Assembly (NCBI RefSeq): GCF_003259255.1
Contig: NZ_QGOL01000007.1
Location: forward strand, 248,001 to 312,000
Direction: 5' to 3'
Source of the DNA: Algoriphagus litoralis
GTDB taxonomy: Bacteria > Bacteroidota > Bacteroidia > Cytophagales > Cyclobacteriaceae
Length of the DNA stretch: 64,000 nucleotides
Position numbers and translations under genes: made by a program. Positions 33,477 through 41,921 of the stretch are shown piece by piece; the stretch's first letter is position 1; each line of letters begins with the position of its first letter. The notes beneath the pieces were generated by a model. The model had not been told where the DNA came from. It saw only the letters and a program-made list of their open reading frames with translations, and did no database searches.

Positions 33477-33525
33477 AAGCGATAAAATAAGACAGCTTCG
33501 GTCAATTCTTTAAAATTCAAGAAAC

Positions 33526-33533
33526 CAAAGTTA
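33526..33533 (-). promoter_or_regulatory. Candidate -7 element of the XRE-S24 gene
   Basis: Minus-strand TAACTTTG fits TAnnTTTG and lies 49 bp upstream of the ATG at 33476. It is 4 bp from the shared element at 33538-33573, so a protein bound there would cover the -33 region. Confidence 0.45.
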
Positions 33534-33537
33534 TTCT

Positions 33538-33573
33538 TTTTGTTTAATTTATAGACTAATAATTGTTAATAAT
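33538..33573 (+). promoter_or_regulatory. Shared 36-bp element upstream of dinB (also at 51393-51428)
   Basis: This 36-bp stretch agrees at 31 of 36 positions with 51393-51428, in the same orientation, upstream of the dnaE2-like gene. Its first part reads TTTGTTTAATTTATAGAC. It ends 13 bp before the dinB ATG and lies just upstream of the S24 -7 box. Probable operator/promoter for a common regulator. Confidence 0.65.
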
Positions 33574-33586
33574 ATAGACAAAAGTC

Positions 33587-34777
33587 ATGGAAGGAAAGCG
33601 GAATATCGTGCATATGGATTTGGACACGTTTTTTGTGTCGGTGGAGCGGCTTTTTGATAGCAGGCTGAATGGCAAACCCATCCTCATCGGGGGCTCCGGT
33701 GACCGGGGAGTGGTGGCTTCGTGCAGCTACGAAGCCCGGAAGTTTGGCGTGCACTCGGCTATGCCGATGCGGACGGCGAGGCAACTCTGCCCGGAAGCTA
33801 TTCTCGTGCGGGGGGATTTTGAGAAATACAGCCAAAAATCCCACGAGGTCACCGAGATTATCCGGGAAAGTGTTCCGCTCTTTGAGAAATCCTCCGTGGA
33901 TGAGTTTTACATCGATCTCACAGGAATGGACCGCTTCTTTGGCTGCTTCAAGCTGGCCCATGAGCTTCGCCAAAAAATCATCAAGCAAAGCGGTCTGAAC
34001 ATCTCCATGGGACTATCCGAGAACAAAACCGTCTCCAAAGTGGCCACCGGCGAAGCTAAGCCCAACAACGAAAAGCAGATTCCATTCGGTCAGGAAAAGC
34101 CCTTTCTCGCTCCCCTATCCGTGCGTAAAATCCCCATGATCGGTGAGAAAACCTCCCAGACGCTCTACAACATGGGCGTCAAAAAAGTCCAAACCCTGCA
34201 GCAGATGCCCGCCGAACTGCTGGAAGCCACGTTCGGGAAAAACGGGACGATGATCTGGGAAAAAGCCAACGGCATCGACCGCTCTCCAGTCACGCCCTAC
34301 TCCGAGGCCAAATCGATCTCTTCCGAAAATACCTTCGAGCAAGACACCATCGATGTTCAACTACTGGAAGCCACAATGACGGCCATGTGCGAGCAGCTCG
34401 CCTCCAAACTCCGCCAAAAAGGGCAACTCTCCGCCTGCGTGAGTGTGAAGATCCGCTACTCGGACTTTGAGACGCATACTGTGCAGCAGCGCATTCCCTA
34501 CACTTCGGCGGACCATACGCTTCTACCTGTGGTGAAGGCGCTCTTTCGCAAACTCTACAGCCGACGCATGCTGATCCGGCTGATCGGTGTGCGGTTCAGC
34601 TCACTCGTGTATGGCAACTATCAGATCAAGCTCTTCGAAGACAGCCAAGAGCAGATCAACCTCTATCAGGCACTCGACAAGCTGAATGTGAAATACGGGG
34701 AAAAAACCGTCTGCCGAGCCGTGGCCATGGGTGTGGGAAGACGACGGTTTAATCCCTTTAATGGGATGGAGGTGTAG
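33587..34777 (+). CDS. dinB: DNA polymerase IV (Y-family)
   Basis: 396 residues. Y-family palm motifs: VHMDLDTFFVSVE with the metal aspartates near residues 10-12, and SVDEFYIDLTG with the catalytic Asp-Glu. The SYEARKFGVHSAMP finger motif and the HhH region (IGEKTSQTLYNMGV) are normal, followed by the little-finger domain. It performs error-prone translesion synthesis. By eye its codons look more G/C-rich than flanking genes, and so do those of the dnaE2-like gene. The divergent S24 regulator and the shared upstream element point to damage induction. Start ATG 33587 fits the family. Confidence 0.93.
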   Translation: MEGKRNIVHMDLDTFFVSVERLFDSRLNGKPILIGGSGDRGVVASCSYEARKFGVHSAMPMRTARQLCPEAILVRGDFEKYSQKSHEVTEIIRESVPLFEKSSVDEFYIDLTGMDRFFGCFKLAHELRQKIIKQSGLNISMGLSENKTVSKVATGEAKPNNEKQIPFGQEKPFLAPLSVRKIPMIGEKTSQTLYNMGVKKVQTLQQMPAELLEATFGKNGTMIWEKANGIDRSPVTPYSEAKSISSENTFEQDTIDVQLLEATMTAMCEQLASKLRQKGQLSACVSVKIRYSDFETHTVQQRIPYTSADHTLLPVVKALFRKLYSRRMLIRLIGVRFSSLVYGNYQIKLFEDSQEQINLYQALDKLNVKYGEKTVCRAVAMGVGRRRFNPFNGMEV

Positions 34778-34955
34778 GAAAAAGGATTTGTAATTTAGTC
34801 AATCAAGGCATGGGAATTATCACAGTTTAGGAACCTGATTTCTAAATTGTAAAATATCACTCAGCCACATCCAAAAAGTATAAATTCTCGATCCTAACCG
34901 AAAATAAACCTGTAAATTTTCGATTTCGATCGAAGAAATACAGATTTTGCATGCA

Positions 34956-35486
34956 ATGAACCCTTATCTCTTCACCACTCCCCGACTTGGATTTCGCACT
35001 TGGCAAGAGTTTGACTTAGATGATTTTGCGTCTATCAACTCAGATCCGGAAGTGATGCGATTTTTCCAAAAGCCCCTTTCCCGCGAGGAAACTCAAGCCA
35101 TGATGAATCGCATGCAGCGGATGTTTGAAGAAAAGGGCTATTGTTACTTTGCCGTTGATTGGCTTGAGACCAATGAACTAATTGGTACAATTGGACTGGG
35201 CTGGAAAACCTTTGAATCGGATTTTACGCCTTGTGTGGACATCGGCTGGAGACTTGGGAAAAAGTTTTGGAACCAAGGACTGGCTTCAGAGGGTGCGTCA
35301 GCTTGCCTGAGCTTTGCGCAGCAAAACCAAATAAAAGAGGTGGTGTCCATGGCATCGATCGGAAATGGAGCCTCGATTCAGGTCATGAAAAAGATCGGCA
35401 TGAGCTTCTGGAAGGACTTTGACCACTCAGAGCTCAATAGCTTCCCTGATATCCAGCGCTGTAGCTTGTATCGGATTAACCTTTGA
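34956..35486 (+). CDS. GNAT-family N-acetyltransferase (RimJ/RimL type)
   Basis: 176 residues. The opening TTPRLGFRTWQEFDLDDF, the VDIGWRLGKKFWNQGLASEGASACLSFA acetyl-CoA region and the NGASIQVMKKIGM segment place it in the RimJ/RimL-like subgroup. The substrate is unknown. ATG 34956 is chosen over a TTG three codons upstream. The 178-bp gap before it from dinB holds no gene that I see. Confidence 0.88.
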   Translation: MNPYLFTTPRLGFRTWQEFDLDDFASINSDPEVMRFFQKPLSREETQAMMNRMQRMFEEKGYCYFAVDWLETNELIGTIGLGWKTFESDFTPCVDIGWRLGKKFWNQGLASEGASACLSFAQQNQIKEVVSMASIGNGASIQVMKKIGMSFWKDFDHSELNSFPDIQRCSLYRINL

Positions 35487-35501
35487 TCGGTTTTAATTTC
35501 C

Positions 35502-35880
35502 CACAGATTAACACAGAAAAAGTCTCAGACCTGCTTGCAGCAGGCAAGTCAGCACTGATTCTTTAACCTAAAAAGCGAAGCTTTCTCTCTGTGTCCTTGA
35601 AAAAGACCGATTGAGCTCAGGAGTTTTGAAGTTCAAAAAAAGGACTAATTCTTGAATCTCTATTTACTCTGTGTTCTCCGTGGCAAAAAACCATCTCGGT
35701 TAAAGTTTCACGCAGATCATCGCAGAAAAAGTCGCAAATCAACACAGATTCTTTAACCTAAAAAGCGAAGCTTTTCTCACTGAGCCCTTAAAAAAGTCTT
35801 ATTGAATCTGCAGCTTCAAAGGATCAAGATGAGGATTGATTCCAAATTCTCCCTTTCTCCTTGACCTCCGTGGTGAAAAA
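35502..35880. repeat. Two degenerate direct copies of an intergenic repeat
   Basis: Copy A (about 35502-35693) and copy B (about 35709-35880) share a 28-bp identical run: 35557-35584 and 35747-35774 (GATTCTTTAACCTAAAAAGC then GAAGCTTT). Both open with a CAGAAAAAGTC-type run and close with CTCCGTGG. Copy A carries an extra 19 bp holding a CCTGC/GCAGG hairpin. This fills most of the 466-bp gap 35487-35952, which has no gene. Confidence 0.75.
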
Positions 35881-35889
35881 AAATATGGA

Positions 35890-35930
35890 CAAAAAAAAGA
35901 TGCCACCCCCTCGACGAGGATGACATCCAC
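35890..35930 (-). terminator. Terminator after the ferritin-like genes
   Basis: GATGCCACCCCCTC (35899-35912) pairs imperfectly with GAGGATGACATC (35916-35927). The eight A before it on the plus strand give a U-run on the minus transcript. Confidence 0.6.
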
Positions 35931-35952
35931 TCCACCAACCCTAACCCAGCTA

Positions 35953-36780
35953 TTAGTTGGAAGGAGCTAAAAAGAGCGAGGCAATTCCCAATACCTGTTC
36001 CATATTCAATGGCTCATCCCATCCTTCTGAGACGGCTGCTGCATCGATTCCGGTCAGATTGGACACATTTACACCGCCATGTGTTAGATTTTCTTCGCCT
36101 GCATAGATTGCTGTGGTTGCAGCTGGAAGTGAACCAATTGAACCGTTAGTGATCCAACCTTTCACCGTGTCCAAACCTTTTTTGGTACGCAGTCTTCTGA
36201 CTTGGGAAGCATGGCGAGCTTCCACAGAGTGAATGGACAAAGCTGCAGTCAACACCACGTCACTCTCCTGCACCGCTGCGGCCTGTCCTTTATATGCTCT
36301 TACCCCGGTATCTTCAAAAGCTTGGGCAAGTGCCAAGAATGTCGGGTAATCCGAAAACGGCATGAAATTGCCCCCTGCTGTAAAGTCAAATTCAGGCTCT
36401 GCGACAGGGGTGCCACCCAAAACGTTTCCGATTACTTCCTGTAGAAACAGCACGTGAGCCAATTCATGATCGCGGATTTTCTGAAAGATTACGCGGTCTG
36501 CATTTTCGATCACGCTGGAATCCAATCCCATCTGATAGTATCGGTATTCCAAATGCTCGAGCGTCAGCGCATAATTCAACACTCCGATCAAGCTGGCAGT
36601 ATTCGCTTTAGCTACATGAGGAATGGCGTTCAATACCCCAAGAGGTACAGCAGCCATTGCTACTTTTTTGCTGAAATCCCCAAACTGGCGAAAAGCATCT
36701 CTACGGGAATAAAATCGGTCTTTGTCCTCAGCACTTTTTGTGTCAGGACACATCGTATCTAATAATTTGATCAAGTTCAT
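35953..36780 (-). CDS. Ferritin-like (Ferritin_2) protein, exported
   Basis: 275 residues. The leader (SRRDAFRQFGDFSKKVAMAAVPLGVL) has an Arg-Arg pair and a hydrophobic run like a Tat signal. The four-helix part has EHLEYRYY, DHELAHVLFLQ, FEDTGVRAY and SVEARHASQVR, i.e. repeated Glu/His as in di-iron ferritin-like folds, including the desiccation-related group. It is in tandem with a related gene 24 bp upstream. Oxidative-stress or metal handling is plausible; no activity is claimed. Confidence 0.8.
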   Translation of the reverse strand: MNLIKLLDTMCPDTKSAEDKDRFYSRRDAFRQFGDFSKKVAMAAVPLGVLNAIPHVAKANTASLIGVLNYALTLEHLEYRYYQMGLDSSVIENADRVIFQKIRDHELAHVLFLQEVIGNVLGGTPVAEPEFDFTAGGNFMPFSDYPTFLALAQAFEDTGVRAYKGQAAAVQESDVVLTAALSIHSVEARHASQVRRLRTKKGLDTVKGWITNGSIGSLPAATTAIYAGEENLTHGGVNVSNLTGIDAAAVSEGWDEPLNMEQVLGIASLFLAPSN

Positions 36781-36803
36781 GTCTAATGTGATTTAAGTGT
36801 GGA

Positions 36804-37502
36804 TTAACTAGGTAGCTGGCTGAAATCAATACCTGTCTTGACAAATGTACTGGCTGCAGTAAGCACCTGGGTGAAGTTCAGCGTTCGTTCCAGACCGTTG
36901 GCATCGATGATGTCATCTCCTGCAAAATCAGCCGAACCTGGATTAATCAGGTCACGGATAGCTGCCGCATGGCGGGCTTCTACTGATACAATTTTACCTG
37001 CAATCAAAAGGAAATCAGGATTTTCCAAAAATTGACCTGCTCCATTGTAAGCAGCCACACCCAAATCTTCAAACGTCTTGGCTGCCGCCAAAACTGCTGT
37101 CCTGCTGCTAAAATCGATGCTACTGAAATCTACTTCGAGTTCACCGATAGCACTGCCGCCCAAAGCTGCCTTAAAAAACTCCCGGTGAGCCCGCTCGTGC
37201 TTCTCTAGGTCTCCCATGATTGTCTTTTCCTCTGCTGAGGCATTGGCGAAATAACTCCCCTGCAGTACAGCGGCATAAAATGCAGCCTCCAATTGCTCCA
37301 AAGCATACGCATAATTTAATATCCCTGTATCACCAGAGCCCAGATTGACCATTCCCGGCATGGACGGAACCATGTCATCGTCATCATTACATCCCATCAG
37401 AAGCAAGCCCGCCCCTGCTACGGTCATCGTTCCCATTCTGAGAAACTGACGTCTGTTTGCATTTTTCACCAAACCCTGTGGCTTGATCAGTTCATTTTTC
37501 AT
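36804..37502 (-). CDS. Ferritin-like (Ferritin_2) lipoprotein, Tat-type signal
   Basis: 232 residues. The leader NRRQFLRMGTMTVAGAG has twin Arg17-Arg18 and ends in LLLMGC with Cys38, so a Tat-exported lipoprotein. The helix bundle repeats ALEQLEAAFY, EKHERAHREFF, FEDLGVAAYN and SVEARHAAAIRD, parallel to the downstream paralogue. ATG 37502 is chosen because the preceding eight codons are unlike a leader. The two are probably co-transcribed from a promoter in 37503-37775. Role unknown beyond the fold. Confidence 0.82.
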   Translation of the reverse strand: MKNELIKPQGLVKNANRRQFLRMGTMTVAGAGLLLMGCNDDDDMVPSMPGMVNLGSGDTGILNYAYALEQLEAAFYAAVLQGSYFANASAEEKTIMGDLEKHERAHREFFKAALGGSAIGELEVDFSSIDFSSRTAVLAAAKTFEDLGVAAYNGAGQFLENPDFLLIAGKIVSVEARHAAAIRDLINPGSADFAGDDIIDANGLERTLNFTQVLTAASTFVKTGIDFSQLPS

Positions 37503-37775
37503 TTTGGTGTGTTTTAGGTTAATCACTCGGTTTTCGTTTTCTGCAAAAAATCAAAGCAGGTTCATCCATGACTTTGATTGATTTAAAAGAATTACGAAGT
37601 GGTGTGATTCTTTGGATTGAGGGGATTTGGATATTTCCGAAAAAATCCTTGGGAAATGAGCTAAGTCGAATAATAAATTCTTTGCCGCAACCAATCACAA
37701 AACCCCAGCAGCTACCGCATCCAGTTTGGTTTAGCTCACTGCTTAAGTTAGTTTTTACATTTTAAATCACTGCAA

Positions 37776-38336
37776 ATGAAAACGTTCAATCCCAGTAGTA
37801 CAGCGGCCTTTGATCTACACCACTTTTCCGGAATAGTAGAGGAAAGCGGTAAAAATATGGAAACCCGAGTTAGCGGCGGCGGTGGCGGTGGTGCAACCTA
37901 TCAAGGCACAGGTGGCAGCGCTCCGATTTCCATCTCATCTACTACGGTGATCCATGATCAGCTTTTCCTCACAAACAGCGAAGGCAAGGAGCGCTCCTTT
38001 CAGCTACAGGATTTCAATTTGGCATGTAGAAAAGGAAATCAAGTGAGTGTCCTCTGGGGAATCAAAAAAGGTAAGTCCAAAGGATCCTACCTCGCTGTAA
38101 AAAACCACTCTACTGATCAGCTATTCTTTGATGAAAACGAGGTCGATAAAATGTTCCTCAATCTGTGGATGCAGGCCTTGATCGTACTAGGGGGTGTACT
38201 GGCCATTTTTGTGATTTCATATTTAGGTTATATCATCGGAGGGGGCTTGTTTTTCTTGGTTTGGCGTAGGTGGCAAACTGCCAAAAAAGAAGTCGCCGAT
38301 TTCAAGCAAGGCATTCGCGAAATGCCTTTTGACTGA
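37776..38336 (+). CDS. Hypothetical membrane protein with a glycine-rich segment
   Basis: 186 residues of no family I recognise. Residues 1-50 are soluble and end in SGGGGGGATYQGTGG (33-47). A beta-rich middle (SFQLQDFNLACRKGNQVSVLWG) follows, then one or two hydrophobic helices at about 130-165 (ALIVLGGVLAIFVISYLGYI) and a charged C-tail (TAKKEVADFKQGI). The bulk would therefore lie in the cytoplasm or be anchored from its C-terminus. It is alone between the ferritin-like operon and a creatininase-like gene. Confidence 0.55.
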   Translation: MKTFNPSSTAAFDLHHFSGIVEESGKNMETRVSGGGGGGATYQGTGGSAPISISSTTVIHDQLFLTNSEGKERSFQLQDFNLACRKGNQVSVLWGIKKGKSKGSYLAVKNHSTDQLFFDENEVDKMFLNLWMQALIVLGGVLAIFVISYLGYIIGGGLFFLVWRRWQTAKKEVADFKQGIREMPFD

Positions 38337-38387
38337 TAGCTACATTTTGAGGGAAAGCATTTACTTTTAAGGCCAACTCCTTCAACT

Positions 38388-39200
38388 ATGAAAACCTGTT
38401 TGTTTACCTTTTTATTTCTCTTCACTGCCAGTTCGATTATTGCACAGCAGCAACTCTCTACCCGAGAAATGAATCGGATCAATTGGATGGAGTTTGCGGA
38501 ATTTGTTCCTGAAAAAATCACGACCGTCCTTCTCCCCACAGGAACCCTCGAACCTCATGGTGTCATCAATAATGGCGCAGACAACACTGCACCTTTTGCC
38601 ATGGCTTTGGACATTGCCGAGGAGTTAAATGCAATGGTCGCTCCCACGCTGAATTACGGGATCACCGGTTCGATGGCTGCCTATCAGGGCGCTTTTCAGA
38701 TTTCTGAAGAGGCCTATGCTCCTTTTATTCGTGATATCCTTAAAGGATTAGCGAAAAACAAATTCAAAAACATCATCATTCTCAACGGACACGGTGGTGG
38801 TCAAACTGCGGTTTTGCAAAAAGTAGCCGCTGAAGTTGCCAATGAACTTGGGGTCCGAACACTGGTGATCAACTGGTGGTCTTATGCCTCAGATGTGACC
38901 TTGGAAGTTTTCAAAGAAGACGGTGGCCATGCCGGACTGAATGAAACAGCCTATATTCAGGCAATTGACCCGACTTTGGTACACAAAGAGCGGTACAACG
39001 CCGATCAAGCCACAGCCTATCCTAAAACAGGCACTTGGTCCGCAGTTCCTTTTCCTTCTTCTATCGGATTGTATCAGGAAGGTCAGGGATATCCTAATTT
39101 TGATGAAAAACAGGCCAAGGAATATTTCGAAAAAGTGAATGCAAAGGTCGCTGGATTGATCAAGGAGACGATTAGGAAGTGGGATTTGGCGGGATTGTAA
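38388..39200 (+). CDS. Creatininase-family protein with signal peptide
   Basis: 270 residues. The signal MKTCLFTFLFLFTASSIIAQ implies export. The creatininase/amidohydrolase motifs are TGTLEPHGVINNGADN (Glu/His/Asp metal ligands), IILNGHGGGQ and DGGHAGLNET (second metal Glu). The usual Q of EQHG is P here. Substrate unknown; related proteins hydrolyse cyclic amides or formamide groups. A palindromic intergenic text (39210-39270) follows. Confidence 0.82.
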   Translation: MKTCLFTFLFLFTASSIIAQQQLSTREMNRINWMEFAEFVPEKITTVLLPTGTLEPHGVINNGADNTAPFAMALDIAEELNAMVAPTLNYGITGSMAAYQGAFQISEEAYAPFIRDILKGLAKNKFKNIIILNGHGGGQTAVLQKVAAEVANELGVRTLVINWWSYASDVTLEVFKEDGGHAGLNETAYIQAIDPTLVHKERYNADQATAYPKTGTWSAVPFPSSIGLYQEGQGYPNFDEKQAKEYFEKVNAKVAGLIKETIRKWDLAGL

Positions 39201-39304
39201 TCTTCGGAATTCATCATTCAGCGTTCGATATTCTATATTTTTTAATTAATGCCGAATGTTGAACATCGAATAGCGAAGTGATTCAGAAAAATAATTACAA
39301 AAAC

Positions 39305-39865
39305 ATGTCCTTTTTCTCCGACCAAACCTACCAAAACCTCTCCTCCACTGACTTCCAAATTGGCGAGTACGAGGCCTGCTCCTTTGTCGGATGCAACTTT
39401 TCAAACTTCAATTTCCAAGGCAGTAGCTTTGAGAATTGCACGTTTAGAAACTGTGATTTGAGCAATGCGAAAGTCTCTTCGGTCAGTTTCAGGCAGGTGA
39501 AATTTGAGTCCTGCAAGATCCTCGGTGTGCACTTCAACGTAGCCAACCCATTTTTGCTGGAATTCAATTTTCAAGGCTGTCAGTTGGACTACTGCAACTA
39601 CTTCAACCTCAAACTGAAAAAATCCATTTTCAAAAATTGCCGAATGCTGGAGGTGGACTTTTCCCAAGCTGATCTCAGTGGTGCAGACTTTCAGGGTTCG
39701 GACCTCAGCGGAGTCGTTTTTGACCGCACCAATCTGGAAAAAGCCGACTTCCGTGAAGCCCAAAACTACCGCCTTGATCCTGAGACCAATAGGATCAAAG
39801 GCGCCAGATTTGATTTGGAGGGTTTGCCTGGATTGTTGGGGAAATGGGGAATTAAGGTGGGGTGA
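39305..39865 (+). CDS. Pentapeptide-repeat protein
   Basis: 186 residues of repeats of the A(D/N)LxX type (CNFSNFNFQGSSFENCTF, VDFSQADLSGADFQGSDL), forming a right-handed square helix. The C-terminus RLDPETNRIKGARFDLEGL resembles the cap of Qnr/McbG-type DNA-gyrase-interacting proteins, but this alone does not prove a gyrase role. No signal or membrane helix. ATG 39305 is chosen over a GTG 27 bases upstream. Confidence 0.85.
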   Translation: MSFFSDQTYQNLSSTDFQIGEYEACSFVGCNFSNFNFQGSSFENCTFRNCDLSNAKVSSVSFRQVKFESCKILGVHFNVANPFLLEFNFQGCQLDYCNYFNLKLKKSIFKNCRMLEVDFSQADLSGADFQGSDLSGVVFDRTNLEKADFREAQNYRLDPETNRIKGARFDLEGLPGLLGKWGIKVG

Positions 39866-39959
39866 GAAATGACCAATTTTCAAACTCATCCCGAACCATC
39901 GGGACAATTTTCAAGGGTATCAAAAATTTGATCATTGGTCATTGAGAATTGCCCATTGC

Positions 39960-41600
39960 TCATTTCTTCATATACCCATCCCTTACCGCTTTAAACTCCG
40001 ACCCGGCTTTCCATTCCGGCCATTTGTCTGAATTGGCGAGGTTTTTTCCCACGTGGTAAAGCAACTGCACATCATCTACAGCTCCATCCAGATTCCAGCG
40101 TTCGGGATCATATTCTTCGTTTGGCTTGTGGTAATAATTGGCCACATAGTCTTCCTGCAGTGATTTTCCGTATTCTTTTCCTTTTTCGAAATGATCGATT
40201 CCCGTTCCGAAATACAAAGCCGGGATCCCGATTTTGGCAAAGTTGAAGTGGTCTGAGCGGAAATAATAACCAGCTACAGGATTAGGTTCGGGAGCGCTGT
40301 AGCGGCCGAGTTTTTCCAATTCCACATTGAGCAAGTCTTCCATTTCGCTCTGCCCTGCGCCGATGATGGAGACGTCTTTCATTTTCCCGTACGGATTGAT
40401 TCCGTCCATATTGATATTAGCTACAGTCTTTTCTTTGGGATAAATCGGGTTTTGAGCGTAGTATGCCGAACCCCAAAGCCCTTGCTCCTCAGCAGTGACT
40501 GCGAGAAAAATAACAGTGCGGTCTGGCTGTGCATCGGTTTTGAAAGCTTTGGCCAAAGCCAAAAGCGCTGCAGTTCCCGAAGCATTATCTAATGCACCAT
40601 TGTAGATGCTGTCTCCCGTTTCATCGGGTTTGCCGATGCCAAAGTGATCCCAATGCGCGGTGTAGATTAGGTATTCATCGGGTTTGGTTTTGCCGGTGAC
40701 TTTGGCCACCACATTTTGGGAAACATTATATTCTGCTTCCACCTCGATCGTAGTGCTCAAACTTACTCCCAGCGGAATTCCCTGAAAGCCGGGTTTTCTG
40801 GCTTTCGCCAAAAGCTCAGCATCATTCTGCCCAGCAAATTCAAATAGTTTCTTGGCTGAAGGAAGGGTGATCCAACCTTCAAATCCTGTTTTGTAGACTT
40901 CATTTCCCCGATCGTCCAGATATAGAATCGGCTGATTGTGTTTGCCCTGCACCACATTAAAGCCATATCCAGCCGGGATGGTATTGTGAACAATCAGGCA
41001 ACCCAAAGCGCCCTGTCGTGCTGCTTCCTCGTATTTGTAAGTCCATCGACCGTAATAGGTCATGGTATTTCCTTTGAAAAATGTAGAGTCCTCTGTTCCG
41101 AATCCGGGGTCATTGACTAAGACCACGACGATTTTGTCTTTGACATCCAATCCAGCGTAGTCATTCCATCCATACTCAGGAGCCACAATGCCAAATCCGG
41201 CAAATACAACTTCTGCATCTTTGATTTCCACAAGGGAATCTGTCTTCTGCGTCCAGATGACAAAATCCTTAAACCCTTCGAGAGATATTCCTTGGCCGGA
41301 TTTTTTCAATTCCATATTCCCAACAGGTTTGCTCACAATCGAGACCATCGGAACATCCTGAAAGTAGGAATCTCCATTTCCAGGCTCCAGACCCAATGCT
41401 TTGAATTCTGATTCTAAAAAAGAAGTGGTGATTTTTTCCCCTTCGGTGAAAGGCATCCTTCCCATAAACTCATCGGAAGAAAGTGTGATCAGGTTAGCTT
41501 CCAGGTCCGAAACTTGAAATTGGTAAGTTGGCTTTTTGGGAGCTTGGCAGGCAGAGATTCCTATGGCAACGATAAAAGCAAATACAATTGACTTTTTCAT
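39960..41600 (-). CDS. M28 zinc aminopeptidase lipoprotein
   Basis: 546 residues. A lipoprotein signal ends ISAC (Cys18), so it is in the envelope. A PA-like insert precedes the M28 catalytic part: TAHWDHFG, GALDNASGTAAL, TAEEQGLWGS and RSDHFNFAKIG hold the zinc-ligand and catalytic residues of the family. It should trim N-terminal residues of extracytoplasmic peptides. ATG 41600 is chosen for the lipobox. The region 41601-41702 holds its promoter region and no gene. Confidence 0.91.
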   Translation of the reverse strand: MKKSIVFAFIVAIGISACQAPKKPTYQFQVSDLEANLITLSSDEFMGRMPFTEGEKITTSFLESEFKALGLEPGNGDSYFQDVPMVSIVSKPVGNMELKKSGQGISLEGFKDFVIWTQKTDSLVEIKDAEVVFAGFGIVAPEYGWNDYAGLDVKDKIVVVLVNDPGFGTEDSTFFKGNTMTYYGRWTYKYEEAARQGALGCLIVHNTIPAGYGFNVVQGKHNQPILYLDDRGNEVYKTGFEGWITLPSAKKLFEFAGQNDAELLAKARKPGFQGIPLGVSLSTTIEVEAEYNVSQNVVAKVTGKTKPDEYLIYTAHWDHFGIGKPDETGDSIYNGALDNASGTAALLALAKAFKTDAQPDRTVIFLAVTAEEQGLWGSAYYAQNPIYPKEKTVANINMDGINPYGKMKDVSIIGAGQSEMEDLLNVELEKLGRYSAPEPNPVAGYYFRSDHFNFAKIGIPALYFGTGIDHFEKGKEYGKSLQEDYVANYYHKPNEEYDPERWNLDGAVDDVQLLYHVGKNLANSDKWPEWKAGSEFKAVRDGYMKK

Positions 41601-41702
41601 ACTATAAAGAGAAGATGGTGGGGATAAATCAGTTTTGTGACCCAAGTTAAAACTTTTACCAGTTGATTTCCTGTAGTATAGCGTCATTTTAGAAATGGCG
41701 CA

Positions 41703-41732
41703 TTGCTTCAAGTAAAATTTGCCTTACCTTTG
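41703..41732 (+). promoter_or_regulatory. Promoter of the SRP RNA gene
   Basis: TTG (41703-41705), 19-bp spacer, TACCTTTG (41725-41732): an almost ideal Bacteroidota -33/-7 pair. The start of transcription is expected near 41739, where the SRP RNA helix begins. Confidence 0.8.
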
Positions 41733-41738
41733 TGGCCT

Positions 41739-41826
41739 AGCGGCACGACCAGCTCCTGCTGAATCCCCCAGGTCCGGAAGGAAGCAAGGGTAAGCGGTTG
41801 TAGCGGTGCGATGCCGCTTCTTTTTT
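41739..41826 (+). ncRNA. ffs: Signal recognition particle RNA (4.5S type)
   Basis: A short bacterial SRP RNA. The 5' arm AGCGGCA (41739-41745) pairs with TGCCGCT (41812-41818). The apical part contains the invariant CAGGTCCGGAAGGAAGCA (41770-41787), the Ffh-binding tetraloop region. A T-run at 41819-41827 terminates it. It works with Ffh to target membrane and secreted proteins. The end points are inferred from pairing and promoter spacing. Confidence 0.93.
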
Positions 41827-41921
41827 TGCCTTAAATTTTCCGACAGATCTACTTTTTGGAATTCCTAATCCTGATTTATCTTCTAACTTTGCTCACAAGC
41901 CAAAAGTAAATCAATCTTTCG

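Noticed and set aside
33550-33579. Direct repeat TATAGAC at 33550 and 33573 before dinB as operator half-sites
   Set aside because: Only 7 bp in AT-rich DNA and absent from the dnaE2 copy; kept as part of the shared element, not as a separate claim.
37568-37765. 65-codon frame upstream of the glycine-rich membrane protein
   Set aside because: No conserved pattern, lies in a promoter-like gap, and no signal of coding bias by eye.
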